DNA of 64,000 nucleotides from Paraburkholderia ferrariae NBRC 106233 (GTDB lineage Bacteria > Pseudomonadota > Gammaproteobacteria > Burkholderiales > Burkholderiaceae): assembly GCF_000685035.1 (NCBI RefSeq), contig NZ_BAYB01000031.1, forward strand, positions 53,101 to 117,100, written 5' to 3'. Position 1 is the first letter of the stretch, and each line of letters starts with the position of its first letter. This document shows, in pieces, positions 17,441 through 26,193 of this stretch. The translations under genes were made by a program, and so were the position numbers. Under the pieces are notes generated by a model, which saw only the letters and a program-made list of their open reading frames with translations, was not told the DNA's origin and ran no database searches.

Positions 17441-18979
17441 ATGCGCGTTCATCGTCCTTCGCACGAGCCGGCGCTTGCGCCCGCTCATCCGCATCACCCG
17501 CTGCCGGCACGGGTTGCCCGCGCTGCGCTGTTCGCGGTGTTGCTGGTCGTCTGCGTGGCTGCCGCCGCGCCACGGCTCGCCGTGGGCATGCCGGCTGGCG
17601 GCATGCCGTCCCCCGTGATCGTCATGACCGTCAACGGTGCGATTGGCCCGGCCAGCGCCGATTTCATCGTCCGCACGCTCGCGCGCGCAGCGAACCAGCG
17701 CGCGCCGCTCGCGATCATCCAGCTCGATACGCCGGGCGGCCTCGATACGTCGATGCGGCAGATCATCAAGGCCATCCTCGCCTCGCCGGTGCCGGTGGCC
17801 GCCTTCGTGGCGCCGGGCGGTGCGCGCGCGGCGAGCGCGGGCACCTATATCGTCTATGCGAGCCATATCGCGGCGATGGCGCCCGGCACCAACCTGGGCG
17901 CCGCTTCGCCAGTGCAACTCGGGGTAGGCGGGGGCGCGGTTCCGGGCGGTGCCGGGCCCACAGGACCCGCAGGCACTGCCGGGCCAGCATCCGGCACGCA
18001 GCCGGGCGCGCAAGCCACCGATTCCGCCTCCACCGAGGCCCGCAAGGTCATGCACGATTCCGCGGCGTATATCCGCGGCCTCGCACAACTGCGCGGCCGC
18101 AATGCCGACTGGGCGGAACGCGCGGTGCGCGAAGCGGTGAGTCTTTCGGCCAGCGAGGCGCGCGACCAGCACGTGATCGACCTGATCGCGGCGAGCCCGG
18201 CCGATCTCGCGCGCCAGGTCGATGGGCGCGTCGTGACGACCGCGGCAGGCCCGGTCACGCTCGCAACCGCACATGCGCCGCTCGCGTACGTGGAGCCCGA
18301 CTGGCGCAATCACCTGCTCTCGATCATCGCCGACCCGAACGTCGCGCTGATCCTGCTTACCGTGGGCATGTATGCGCTCTTCTTCGAGTTCGCGAATCCG
18401 GGATTCGTGCTGCCCGGCGTGGCCGGCGCGATCTGCCTGCTCGTCGGGCTCTTCGCCATGCAGCTTCTGCCGGTCAATTATGCGGGGCTCGGCCTCGTGA
18501 TGTTCGGGCTCGCCTGCCTGATCGCCGAGGCGTTTCTGCCCACCTTCGGCGTGCTCGGCTTTGGCGGCATCGTGGCGTTCGCCATCGGCGCGCTCATGCT
18601 GATCGATACCGACGTGCCGGGCTATGGCATTCCGTTGCCGCTCGTCGCGGGGCTTGCGCTGGGCGGCGCGCTGTTTGTCGCGATGGTGTCGAGCGTGGCG
18701 CTGCGCGCGCGGCGGCGTCCGGTTGTGAGCGGTGGCGAGGCCATGCTGGGCAGCGTGGGCGAAGTGATCGACGCGGGCCTGGAGGCCGACGTGCCGCCAG
18801 GCGGCACGGACCGTGCGCGCCCGGCTACAGGGTGGGCGCGCGTGCACGGGGAGCGCTGGCGCGTGACCTGCGACGCGCCGCTCGCGGCCGGGCGGCAGGT
18901 CCGCGTGACCGGGCGCAGCGGACTCACGCTCACGGTCACGCCGCTCGACGAAGCACAGCCACAAGGAGAACCCTCATGA
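17441..18979 (+). CDS. NfeD-type membrane serine protease (ClpP class)
   Basis: 512 residues: signal/TM segment (about 24-45), ClpP-fold protease domain (58-260), four hydrophobic helices (about 300-405) and a C-terminal OB-fold NfeD domain. The Ser-Lys dyad is visible as S132 in ARAASAGTYI and K202 in ARKVMHDSAAY. Between them lies a Gly/Pro/Ala-rich stretch (about residues 161-192) that looks like an insertion. In the family the protease cleaves the C-terminus of the partner stomatin, whose gene follows with an ATGA overlap at 18976. ATG at 17441; the RBS is weak. Confidence 0.88.
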   Translation: MRVHRPSHEPALAPAHPHHPLPARVARAALFAVLLVVCVAAAAPRLAVGMPAGGMPSPVIVMTVNGAIGPASADFIVRTLARAANQRAPLAIIQLDTPGGLDTSMRQIIKAILASPVPVAAFVAPGGARAASAGTYIVYASHIAAMAPGTNLGAASPVQLGVGGGAVPGGAGPTGPAGTAGPASGTQPGAQATDSASTEARKVMHDSAAYIRGLAQLRGRNADWAERAVREAVSLSASEARDQHVIDLIAASPADLARQVDGRVVTTAAGPVTLATAHAPLAYVEPDWRNHLLSIIADPNVALILLTVGMYALFFEFANPGFVLPGVAGAICLLVGLFAMQLLPVNYAGLGLVMFGLACLIAEAFLPTFGVLGFGGIVAFAIGALMLIDTDVPGYGIPLPLVAGLALGGALFVAMVSSVALRARRRPVVSGGEAMLGSVGEVIDAGLEADVPPGGTDRARPATGWARVHGERWRVTCDAPLAAGRQVRVTGRSGLTLTVTPLDEAQPQGEPS

Positions 18980-19749
18980 TCGGCTTCACGTTTGGCTTTA
19001 CAGGCCTGCTAGTTGTGCTCGCGGCGTTCCTCGTCGTTTCGGCGATCCGCATTTTCCGCGAGTACGAGCGCGGCGTCGTATTCATGCTCGGCCGCTTCTG
19101 GAAGGTCAAGGGGCCGGGGCTCGTGCTGATTATTCCCGTTGTCCAGCAGGTCGTGCGGATCGATCTGCGCACGGTCGTATTCGACGTGCCGTCGCAGGAT
19201 GTGATTACGCGCGACAACGTTTCGGTGAAGGTCAACGCCGTGGTCTATTTCCGGGTGGTCGATCCGGAGCGGGCCGTGATCCAGGTTGCGCGCTATTTCG
19301 ACGCGACCAGCCAGCTTGCGCAGACGACGCTGCGCGCGGTGCTGGGCAAGCACGATCTGGATGCGCTTCTGGCGGAGCGCGAGCAGCTCAATGCCGATAT
19401 CCAGAAGACGCTCGATGCGCAGACCGACGCGTGGGGCATCAAGGTATCGACGGTGGAGATCAAGCACGTCGATCTGAACGAGACGATGATCCGCGCGATT
19501 GCGCGCCAGGCCGAGGCCGAGCGCGAACGGCGCGCGAAGGTGATACACGCGGAAGGCGAACTGCAGGCCTCGGAAAAACTGCTGCAGGCCGCGCAGCGGC
19601 TCGCCCAGCAGCCGCAGGCGATGCAGTTGCGCTACCTGCAGACGCTCACCACGATCGCCGCGGACAAGAACTCGACAATCGTCTTCCCGCTGCCGGTCGA
19701 TCTGCTGACCTCGCTGCTCGACCGCATGGGGCCGCCGCGCGAGCGTTGA
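18976..19749 (+). CDS. Slipin / stomatin-like SPFH-domain membrane protein
   Basis: 257 residues. One N-terminal TM hairpin (about 5-27) is followed by an SPFH/PHB domain: EYERGVVFMLGRFWKVKGPG, DVPSQDVITRDNVSVKVNAV and VVYFRVVDPERAV. A charged coiled-coil region follows (ARQAEAERERRAKVIHAEGE) and then a hydrophobic C-terminal motif, NSTIVFPLPVDLLTSLL, the expected target of the NfeD protease. It is translationally coupled to that protease (ATGA overlap). It forms oligomeric membrane microdomain scaffolds in related bacteria. Confidence 0.93.
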   Translation: MIGFTFGFTGLLVVLAAFLVVSAIRIFREYERGVVFMLGRFWKVKGPGLVLIIPVVQQVVRIDLRTVVFDVPSQDVITRDNVSVKVNAVVYFRVVDPERAVIQVARYFDATSQLAQTTLRAVLGKHDLDALLAEREQLNADIQKTLDAQTDAWGIKVSTVEIKHVDLNETMIRAIARQAEAERERRAKVIHAEGELQASEKLLQAAQRLAQQPQAMQLRYLQTLTTIAADKNSTIVFPLPVDLLTSLLDRMGPPRER

Positions 19750-19833
19750 GCACGGGCCTTTGGTGCGAGCGGTGTTCGTTGCGCCATCAACGTTATGCGC
19801 GCACCGGGGAGCGTGATCGACGTTCCGATGAAA

Positions 19834-19866
19834 AAAGCCCTTGCGGCCGGAGACCGCAAGGGCTTT
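19834..19866. terminator. Bidirectional terminator between the slipin gene and icd
   Basis: Perfect 13-bp stem AAAGCCCTTGCGG (19834-19846) / CCGCAAGGGCTTT (19854-19866) with a 7-nt loop, A-rich on the left and T-rich on the right. It can end both the plus-strand NfeD/slipin transcript and the minus-strand icd transcript. Confidence 0.88.
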
Positions 19867-19929
19867 CGTACTTCGATCCTTCGACACCGCACGCCCCCGT
19901 GCCCGCGGGGCGTTACGGTGCGAACGCGC

Positions 19930-22173
19930 TTACTTCGCGGCGGCTTCGATCGCAGCGTTGAACGTTTTGCTCGGGCGCATGATTTCGGCGAGCTTCGCGA
20001 AATCCGGCTTGTAGTAGCCGCCGATATCGACCGGCTTGCCCTGCACCGCGCTCAGTTCCGCAATGATAGCCGGCTCGTTTTCGGCCAGCGTCTTCGCGAG
20101 CGGCGCGAAGTGAGCGGCCAGTTCCGCGTCTTCCTTCTGCGCGGCCAGTTCCTGCGCCCAGTACATCGCGAGGTAGAACTGGCTGCCGCGGTTGTCCAGC
20201 TCGCCGGTCTTCGGCGACGGGCCCTTGTTGTTGTCGAGCAGCTTGCCGGTGGCGGCGTCGAGCGTCTTCGCGAGCAGCTTGGCCTTCGCGTTGTTCGTCT
20301 TGATGCCGAGGTCTTCCAGCGAGACGGCCAGCGCAAGGAATTCGCCGAGCGAGTCCCAGCGCAGGTGGTCTTCCTGAACCAGTTGCTGCACGTGCTTCGG
20401 CGCCGAACCGCCCGCGCCCGTTTCGTACATGCCGCCGCCCGCCATCAGCGGAACGATCGAGAGCATCTTCGCGCTCGTGCCCAGCTCCATGATCGGGAAC
20501 AGGTCGGTCAGGTAGTCGCGCAGGATGTTGCCGGTGGCCGAGATCGTGTCCAGACCGCGGATCACGCGCTCGAGCGAGTAACGCATCGCGCGAACCTGCG
20601 ACATGATCTGGATGTCGAGGCCGGTCGTGTCGTAATCCTTGAGGTACGTTTCGACCTTCTTGATCAGCTCGTTTTCGTGCGGACGATACGGGTCGAGCCA
20701 GAACACCACCGGCATGCCCGAGTTCTTCGCGCGCGCGACGGCGAGCTTGACCCAGTCGCGGATCGGCGCGTCCTTCACGAGACACATGCGCCAGATGTCG
20801 CCCTGCTCGACTTCCTGCGTGAGCGCAGCGATCGCTTCGCCCGTGGCGTTGTCGACGATGCGTGCCGTGCCGTCCTGCGGGATTTCGAAGGTCTTGTCGT
20901 GCGAGCCGTACTCTTCGGCCTTCTGCGCCATCAGGCCGACATTGGGCACCGTGCCCATCGTCTTCGGGTCGAACGCGCCGTTGGTCTTGCAGAAGTTGAT
21001 GATTTCCTGGTAGATGCGCGCGAACGTGCTTTCCGGAATCAGGCACTTCGTGTCGGCCGGGCGGCCGTCGGCGCCCCACATCTTGCCGCCGGCGCGGATC
21101 ATCGCGGGCATCGAGGCGTCCACGATCACGTCGTTGGGCGCGTGCAGGTTCGAGATGCCCTTGGCCGAATCGACCATGGCGAGCGCCGGACGGTGCTCGT
21201 GGCACGCGTGCAGGTCGCGGATCACCTCTTCGCGCTTCGACTCCGGCAGCGCTTCGATCTTGGTGTACAGATCGACCATGCCGTTGTTGACGTTCACGCC
21301 CAGCTCTTCGAAGAGCTTCGCGTGCTTTTCGAACGCGTCCTTGTAGAACACCTTGACCGCGTGGCCGAACACGATGGGGTGCGAAACCTTCATCATGGTC
21401 GCCTTCACGTGCAGCGAGAGCATGACGCCGGTCTTGCGCGCGTCTTCCATCTGCTCTTCGTAGAACGCGATCAGGTGCTTCTTGCTCATGAACATGCTGT
21501 CCACGATCTCGCCGGCCAGCAGCTTGACCTTGGGCTTGAGCACGATGGTCTCGCCACTCTTCGTGACGAGTTCCATGCGGACTTCACGCTCCTTGTCGTT
21601 CGTGATCGACTTTTCGCCGTGATAGAAGTCGCCGTGCTTCATGTGCGCGACGTGGGTGCGCGAAGCCATGCTCCACTCGCCCATGCTGTGCGGGTGCTTC
21701 TTCGCGTAGTTCTTCACGGCGAGCGGCGCGCGGCGGTCCGAGTTGCCTTCGCGCAGCACCGGGTTCACCGCGCTGCCGAGGCACCTGGAGTAGCGCTTCT
21801 GGATAGCCTGCTCTTCCTCGTTCTTCGGATCTTCCGGATAGTCGGGGATCTTGTAGCCCTTGCCCTGCAGCTCCTTGATCGCGGCGACGAGCTGCGGCAC
21901 CGATGCGCTGATGTTCGGCAGCTTGATGATGTTCGTGTCCGGCAACTGCGTGAGACGGCCGAGCTCGGCCAGGTTGTCCGGCACGCGTTGTTCCTCGGTC
22001 AGGAACTCGGGGAATTCACCGAGGATGCGGCTCGCCACGGAAATATCGCTGGTCTCGACGTTCACGCCGGCCGGCGCAGCGAAGGTGCGGATGACGGGCA
22101 GAAACGCGCTGGTGGCAAGCAGCGGCGCTTCATCGGTCAGGGTATAGATGATGGTGGGTTGCTGAGTACTCAT
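19930..22173 (-). CDS. icd: Isocitrate dehydrogenase (NADP+), monomeric type
   Basis: 747 residues, full length for the roughly 80-kDa monomeric IDH that oxidises isocitrate to 2-oxoglutarate in the TCA cycle with NADP+. Recognisable stretches are LPNISASVPQLVAAIKELQG near residue 90, SAVNPVLREGNSDRRAP near 140 (substrate-binding Ser and Arg residues), KDYDTTGLDIQIMSQVRAM and LMAGGGMYETGAGGSAPKHV near residue 590. ATG at 22171-22173. It converges on the slipin gene across the bidirectional terminator and is monocistronic. The sequence does not show whether a second, homodimeric IDH exists elsewhere. Confidence 0.96.
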   Translation of the reverse strand: MSTQQPTIIYTLTDEAPLLATSAFLPVIRTFAAPAGVNVETSDISVASRILGEFPEFLTEEQRVPDNLAELGRLTQLPDTNIIKLPNISASVPQLVAAIKELQGKGYKIPDYPEDPKNEEEQAIQKRYSRCLGSAVNPVLREGNSDRRAPLAVKNYAKKHPHSMGEWSMASRTHVAHMKHGDFYHGEKSITNDKEREVRMELVTKSGETIVLKPKVKLLAGEIVDSMFMSKKHLIAFYEEQMEDARKTGVMLSLHVKATMMKVSHPIVFGHAVKVFYKDAFEKHAKLFEELGVNVNNGMVDLYTKIEALPESKREEVIRDLHACHEHRPALAMVDSAKGISNLHAPNDVIVDASMPAMIRAGGKMWGADGRPADTKCLIPESTFARIYQEIINFCKTNGAFDPKTMGTVPNVGLMAQKAEEYGSHDKTFEIPQDGTARIVDNATGEAIAALTQEVEQGDIWRMCLVKDAPIRDWVKLAVARAKNSGMPVVFWLDPYRPHENELIKKVETYLKDYDTTGLDIQIMSQVRAMRYSLERVIRGLDTISATGNILRDYLTDLFPIMELGTSAKMLSIVPLMAGGGMYETGAGGSAPKHVQQLVQEDHLRWDSLGEFLALAVSLEDLGIKTNNAKAKLLAKTLDAATGKLLDNNKGPSPKTGELDNRGSQFYLAMYWAQELAAQKEDAELAAHFAPLAKTLAENEPAIIAELSAVQGKPVDIGGYYKPDFAKLAEIMRPSKTFNAAIEAAAK

Positions 22174-22618
22174 CGATCGGCTTCTTGGCGGGGTTCAAAA
22201 ACGGGGTGGCGACACCACCGGCTGCGCGCAGTCGGCGAAACACCTGGATTTTGCCTGAATTTCAGACGACCAGGGGCCGAACTGTACCGGAATTTCATAT
22301 TGTGGAAAGCGGTTGCGCGATATTGACAGATGCAAAAATTGGCCTGTTTCGGGCCGATCGCGCGGCCGCGCGCTGAAAACGCTGCTGCCTCAGAACCCCG
22401 CTGGGCAAGGGTTGGCGGCGTGTTGCGGAGACGCTGGCCGTATCAATGATGTCTTGGAGATTGAACCCTGTATTCTCTGTCAAGCCAGGAAAGACCCTCG
22501 TAAAAGACCGGAGGAATGAGGCAGTCTTATATAAGAATTCTTTGTGTCGGAGGTCATTAGGTCGCACCAGTTCGCGATATTGATTGCCTTGCTAATCAAT
22601 TCGTGGTTTGATGACGCC
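22174..22618. other. Divergent intergenic region icd / marR
   Basis: 445 bp. It contains a 5-bp stem GGTGG/CCACC near 22205-22220 close to icd, an AT-rich patch near 22520-22545, and the inverted repeat box just before marR (listed separately). There is no convincing gene; short frames here lack ribosome binding sites and similarity to anything I know. Confidence 0.45.
22580..22603. promoter_or_regulatory. Putative MarR operator, copy 1
   Basis: Inverted repeat TTGATT (22580-22585) / AATCAA (22594-22599) containing the core CTTGCTAATCA (22588-22598). The same core recurs at 23070-23080 in front of the next gene. It lies directly upstream of the marR start codon (22619), where an autoregulated MarR protein would bind. 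Assignment is by position and repetition only. Confidence 0.55.
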
Positions 22619-23035
22619 ATGTTCGATCATTGCCTTTACTTCAACTCGTCGGCGCTTGCCCGGCTCGTGGAGCGCGAGTGGAGCGCCGCGTATGCGCCGT
22701 TCGGCCTGACGCCTGCGCAGGGCTTCGTGCTGCGCGTCGTGCTGGCGAAGCCGGGGTGCCTTGCGAGCGACATCGCGCAGACGCTCGGCATCGCGCGCCC
22801 GACGGCGACGCGCCTCGTGGACAACCTGTGCGAGAAGCAACTGCTCGAGCGCCGCCAGGGCGAGGCGGACGGCCGCGAGTGGGGCCTGTTCCCGACCGCG
22901 GAAGGCCAGGCGATCGACGGTCCGATCAACGGCGCGAGCGCCGATGTCGCGCGCAGGCTGCGCACGAAAGTGGGCGCGGATCTGTTCGAATCGACGGTAA
23001 CGGGCATGCGCAACATCCGCAAAGAACTCGCATGA
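22619..23035 (+). CDS. MarR-family transcriptional regulator
   Basis: 138-residue winged-helix protein. The DNA-binding part is LTPAQGFVLRVVLAKPG, then LASDIAQTLGIARPTATRLV (recognition helix) and EKQLLERRQGEADGREWGLF (wing with the family's D-x-R). ATG at 22619; a longer frame from a GTG at 22544 has no better support and would include the operator-like box. No Shine-Dalgarno is evident. It is followed 59 bp downstream by a small membrane protein gene preceded by a second copy of the same box, so the two are probably co-regulated. The ligand is unknown. Confidence 0.85.
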   Translation: MFDHCLYFNSSALARLVEREWSAAYAPFGLTPAQGFVLRVVLAKPGCLASDIAQTLGIARPTATRLVDNLCEKQLLERRQGEADGREWGLFPTAEGQAIDGPINGASADVARRLRTKVGADLFESTVTGMRNIRKELA

Positions 23036-23065
23036 CGCATGGCCGCATTTTTTTGTGTCAAACGG

Positions 23066-23084
23066 TTGTCTTGCTAATCATTCG
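23066..23084. promoter_or_regulatory. Putative MarR operator, copy 2
   Basis: TTGTCTTGCTAATCATTCG matches the marR upstream box TTGCCTTGCTAATCAATTCG (22584-22603) with one substitution and one single-base deletion. It ends directly before the GAGGGGG ribosome binding site of the small membrane protein gene at 23095. Confidence 0.55.
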
Positions 23085-23094
23085 AGGGGGAACG

Positions 23095-23358
23095 ATGAAC
23101 GATTCGGCGTTGGCCTGTACGGAGGCAAAGGGCGCAGCGGGCGAAGGATGGCGCTGGGCGATTGGCTGCACGATCTGCGCGCTGGCGGTGGGCGGCTTGA
23201 CGGTAGCGCTCGTATTGTTGCCACAGGCCGCCGAGGCGAACCGGCGTAACTGCATGGCAGCGCATGCGGGCGATCTGCACGCCGATCTTGCCGCTTTTTC
23301 GCAAGATCCGGCGTGGCAGGTGGAATTCATCGAGGCTTTGCAGGCGTGCTCGCGTTGA
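23095..23358 (+). CDS. Small single-TM protein of unknown function
   Basis: 87 residues, with one strong hydrophobic helix (about residues 21-45, IGCTICALAVGGLTVALVLL) and a C-terminal region holding two Cys (NRRNCMAAHAG and ALQACSR) that would face the periplasm and could pair. ATG at 23095 has a good RBS, GAGGGGG, at 23084-23090. It lies 59 bp downstream of marR and shares its upstream box, so it is probably a target of that regulator. No family recognised. Confidence 0.6.
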   Translation: MNDSALACTEAKGAAGEGWRWAIGCTICALAVGGLTVALVLLPQAAEANRRNCMAAHAGDLHADLAAFSQDPAWQVEFIEALQACSR

Positions 23359-23429
23359 GCCAGTAGCCCGTGACTATCCGTACGCGGCCGTCCCGGAAAA
23401 TTCTTAAGGAGTACTTTTCAATGGCCGCA

Positions 23430-24488
23430 TCACCGCGAGGGAACACCGTTACGCCAGTCGCTCCAGTGCGCAACGATGGTCTGCACGAGCGGGTTGCCGG
23501 TGCGATAAAGGTTTTCCAGCGCGGGCGCGAAGCCGCCTTGAGCCGCATAGTCGAGCAGGTTGTGCGCCGCGGTTTCGCCTGGGTAGGGGCGGTCGAAGTC
23601 GGAGCCGGCGCGCAGCACCGCTATGCGGTCGAGATCCACGCGGTGCGCAGCGGCCGCGCGCTTGAGCGCTTCGAATGTCGCGTTGTCTTCCTGCTGCGTC
23701 ATGCAATAAACGCCGCGATTGGCCGTGAGTTGGCGGGTCCACGTGCTGGCCCGCGCGCCGAGCGCGGCGCCGGACCACCAGGTGTCGTCGGCCAAGGAAT
23801 CGCAGCGAATGACCGTGGGCGGCCGGTTCGCCGGCGCATAGCCGTACTTCGCGCGCGCCGCCTGCATCTCGGGGCTGTCGGCCAGGGCGACGTTGCGGGT
23901 GAGCGCGTAGGCCGCATCGGTGAGGCGCGCATTCAGCCGGAAGACCTCGGTGCGATAGTCGAGCGCGGGTGTTTCGGCAGGGCTCTTCGTGTTGATGCCC
24001 AGGTAGCCGGTGGGCCAGCCGGCGGGCCGGCCGTCGCCGTCGATCTCCCATTGCAACCCGAAGTCCACCAGGTAGTCCGACCAGGCCGCCGAGCCCAGCG
24101 TTCCCTGTTCGGGATTCACCCCGGCAATGCCGGCGACGATGAACCAGGTCTGGCGCAGGTCGAACTGCGGAGCGAAGGTGAGCGCCATCGTGGACGCGGC
24201 CGCGTTCGCGTGGCCCATGCCCGTCGTCATGACACAGACGTCGTCGCGATTGCAATGGACTACTGGGTAATCGGGCGAGAGGCCCGCCACCGTAACGGTA
24301 TCCCACGGGCCGAGCCGGTCGAGCCAGGTCTTCGCCTCGGGGCCGAACATCGTGACGATCATGACCTTCACCGGCCGGGCGCCGGGCGTTTGCCCGAAAG
24401 CGGTGGCGTCGTGGGTTGCGGGGAGCTGGCTGGCCGAGCATCCGGCCAGCATCAGCGCCGCGCACAAGCTGACGAGGCGGCGAGGCAT
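23430..24488 (-). CDS. Purine nucleoside permease (NUP family)-like lipoprotein
   Basis: 352 residues. A lipoprotein signal MPRRLVSLCAALMLAGCSAS puts it in the envelope. The rest matches the NUP family named after fungal purine nucleoside permeases, which has a nucleoside phosphorylase-like fold: VKVMIVTMFGPEAKTWLD, TTGMGHANAAASTMALTF, FIVAGIAGVNPEQGTLGSA and VYCMTQQEDNATFEAL. ATG at 24486-24488 with AAGGAGA seven nucleotides upstream. It has no TM helices beyond the signal, so permease is a family name only; periplasmic nucleoside binding or phosphorolysis is the likelier role. It stands alone. Confidence 0.83.
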   Translation of the reverse strand: MPRRLVSLCAALMLAGCSASQLPATHDATAFGQTPGARPVKVMIVTMFGPEAKTWLDRLGPWDTVTVAGLSPDYPVVHCNRDDVCVMTTGMGHANAAASTMALTFAPQFDLRQTWFIVAGIAGVNPEQGTLGSAAWSDYLVDFGLQWEIDGDGRPAGWPTGYLGINTKSPAETPALDYRTEVFRLNARLTDAAYALTRNVALADSPEMQAARAKYGYAPANRPPTVIRCDSLADDTWWSGAALGARASTWTRQLTANRGVYCMTQQEDNATFEALKRAAAAHRVDLDRIAVLRAGSDFDRPYPGETAAHNLLDYAAQGGFAPALENLYRTGNPLVQTIVAHWSDWRNGVPSR

Positions 24489-24614
24489 GCACGTTCTCCT
24501 TGTGGGTACGCGTCGGTCGGGACGTGGGCGGATGTTACCCGACAATCGAAGCGGGCATGCGCGGCATGCTGCCGTCGTGTGACGGCGGCGGGGGAAGGAG
24601 GTGAGGTCGCGGAA

Positions 24615-24995
24615 TCAGTCCGCGCGCCTGGCGAGATCGAAGTCGGTATCGGCGAAGGTCAATTCGATCGAGCATTCGCCCTGTACCGAAGGCGGCGCCT
24701 GCAAGGCATTGAACCGGTCCTGCACCCGGGCGCAGATGCGTTGCAGGACTTCATGCCGGGCGCGCGTGTCGAGGCGGGCATAGCGGTCGATCTGCGCGCG
24801 GGCGAAGCGCAGCGTGATGGAGCAGCGCGCGTCGAGTGTCGTATCGCGATGCGATTCGATGACCCACGACAACTGCATATAGAACGTATCCCCTTCGTCA
24901 AGACTGCTTACCGAAGGCGCCTTCGGCGAGCTGAACAACCCGGCGAGAGCAAGCTGGATTTCCTCGACGCGCTGATCGAAGTCGAACGTGTTCAT
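24615..24995 (-). CDS. Conserved hypothetical protein, small and acidic
   Basis: 126 residues, soluble, starting MNTFDFDQRVEEIQLALAGL and ending in TFADTDFDLARRAD. It resembles small Burkholderia-restricted DUF proteins, but I do not assign a family. An in-frame ATG at 25010 (MRDTPMNTF) is a possible alternative start. It is the most downstream member of a minus-strand series of small stress-type genes (25026-27347), separated by short gaps. Confidence 0.65.
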   Translation of the reverse strand: MNTFDFDQRVEEIQLALAGLFSSPKAPSVSSLDEGDTFYMQLSWVIESHRDTTLDARCSITLRFARAQIDRYARLDTRARHEVLQRICARVQDRFNALQAPPSVQGECSIELTFADTDFDLARRAD

Positions 24996-25025
24996 GGGTG
25001 TGTCTCGCATGATCCGTGGCGTGCG

Positions 25026-25178
25026 TTACTTGCGATGCTTTTTTGGAATCTTCGCGCCCGCCTTGCGCGCTTCGTTCAATGCAATCGCAACAGCCTGCTT
25101 TTGCGACTTCCCTTCCTTCATCCCGGTCTTGATGTTCTTCGAGATTGCTTCGCGTGATTTACCTTTGCTGAGTGGCAT
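25026..25178 (-). CDS. DUF6496-like small basic protein
   Basis: 50 residues, strongly basic, MPLSKGKSREAISKNIKTGM then KSQKQAVAIALNEARKAG and a KKHRK end. This matches the short KSxEAISKNIxTEM / KPQKQAVAIA pattern of proteins often found beside stress genes in soil proteobacteria; the function is unknown and nucleic acid binding is plausible from the charge. ATG at 25176-25178 with a good RBS (GGGAGA). Confidence 0.75.
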   Translation of the reverse strand: MPLSKGKSREAISKNIKTGMKEGKSQKQAVAIALNEARKAGAKIPKKHRK

Positions 25179-25254
25179 GTCTGTCTCCCTGGGTGAAGGG
25201 CGGGTGGTGTCGGGCATGCACCCGCCGTGTCGGGCGATTACATCCGGGAATGGC

Positions 25255-25743
25255 CTAGCCTTGCGAGTGGTCCGGGTCGGGGCGCGTGTCGCGCGGGCTC
25301 AGGGTAGCGGGGTCGTCCCAGTAGGGATCGGCGCCGTAGTACTCGTGCAGCGTGGCGGCCCAGTCCGGGTCGGCCATGGTCGGCCACTGGTCCTTGTCGA
25401 AGCCCGGCGCGGCCTTCACGCGCTCGGCCGACACGTCGAGCAGAAAGCACTTGCGCGATGTGTCGAGCGTGAGCGCGCTCCAGGGAATGGCCAGCAACTT
25501 GTTGCCAATGCCGAGAAAGCCGCCGCTCGCGAGCACGGCGTAGGCCACGCGGCCGCTCTGGACATCGAGCATGATGTCCTTGATCTTGCCGACTTCTTCG
25601 CCGTCCGAACTCAGGACGCGGTCGCTGTCCAGCGTGCTGGCGGCCATGACGTCGGGGCCGGGGCCCGCGGCGGTCGAATGTCCCTTGCCGAGGATACGGG
25701 CGCCGGTGCCGCCGGACGAGGGGGAGGGAGGAATCGATGGCAT
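25255..25743 (-). CDS. PRC-barrel domain protein
   Basis: 162 residues. The PRC-barrel occupies about residues 34-110: LSSDGEEVGKIKDIMLDVQS, VAYAVLASGGFLGIGNKLLA and IPWSALTLDT. The N-terminus is Ser/Gly/Pro-rich and the C-terminus ends in a polar stretch with WPTMADPDWAATLHEYYG. Stand-alone PRC-barrel proteins of this length are common in stress gene clusters of Burkholderiales; the barrel usually mediates protein or RNA contacts. ATG at 25741-25743. Confidence 0.85.
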   Translation of the reverse strand: MPSIPPSPSSGGTGARILGKGHSTAAGPGPDVMAASTLDSDRVLSSDGEEVGKIKDIMLDVQSGRVAYAVLASGGFLGIGNKLLAIPWSALTLDTSRKCFLLDVSAERVKAAPGFDKDQWPTMADPDWAATLHEYYGADPYWDDPATLSPRDTRPDPDHSQG

Positions 25744-25872
25744 GAGAATCTCCTTGCGTGTTCGTGCGGTCCTGGACTATTACCCATTTGCTGCTTTCGC
25801 TATCGAGACCGTCCGGCAACGGCGCAACGCTGCACGTAAGCGTGCGCCAGCCGAAGCGGCCTGCAATGCCTC

Positions 25873-26166
25873 TTATTGGTGTTGTTCCTGCAGCCCGATC
25901 ATTCTCACGAATCCGCTGTGCAGCGTGACGGCTGTCGCGCCGCTGCGTTCGAGCGCCTGCACGCAGAGGGATTCGATGCGTCGGCGATGGGCGCGAAAGG
26001 CGTTCAGCAACGCGTCTTCCTGCGACGCGTGCGCGCCGAAGTGATCCTCGAGCGCCTCCGCTGTAATGGCGCATTCGGCTGGCTTGCCATCGACGCGGGC
26101 ACCGAACCGGACCAGGAGATTGGCGCCGTCGTAAATGGGTTCGTCATCGATGAATTCGACATGCAT
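25873..26166 (-). CDS. DUF1488-like small protein
   Basis: 97 residues, beginning MHVEFIDDEPIYDGANLLVR, followed by VDGKPAECAITAEALEDHFG and a helix AFRAHRRRIESLCVQAL. This is the length and layout of DUF1488 proteins, of unknown function. The ATG at 26164-26166 is chosen over a longer form because GGAG lies 8 nt upstream. It sits 27 bp downstream of the DJ-1/PfpI gene and is probably co-transcribed. Confidence 0.72.
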   Translation of the reverse strand: MHVEFIDDEPIYDGANLLVRFGARVDGKPAECAITAEALEDHFGAHASQEDALLNAFRAHRRRIESLCVQALERSGATAVTLHSGFVRMIGLQEQHQ

Positions 26167-26193
26167 GCCGGACGCTCCAGTTGAGCCCATGAA

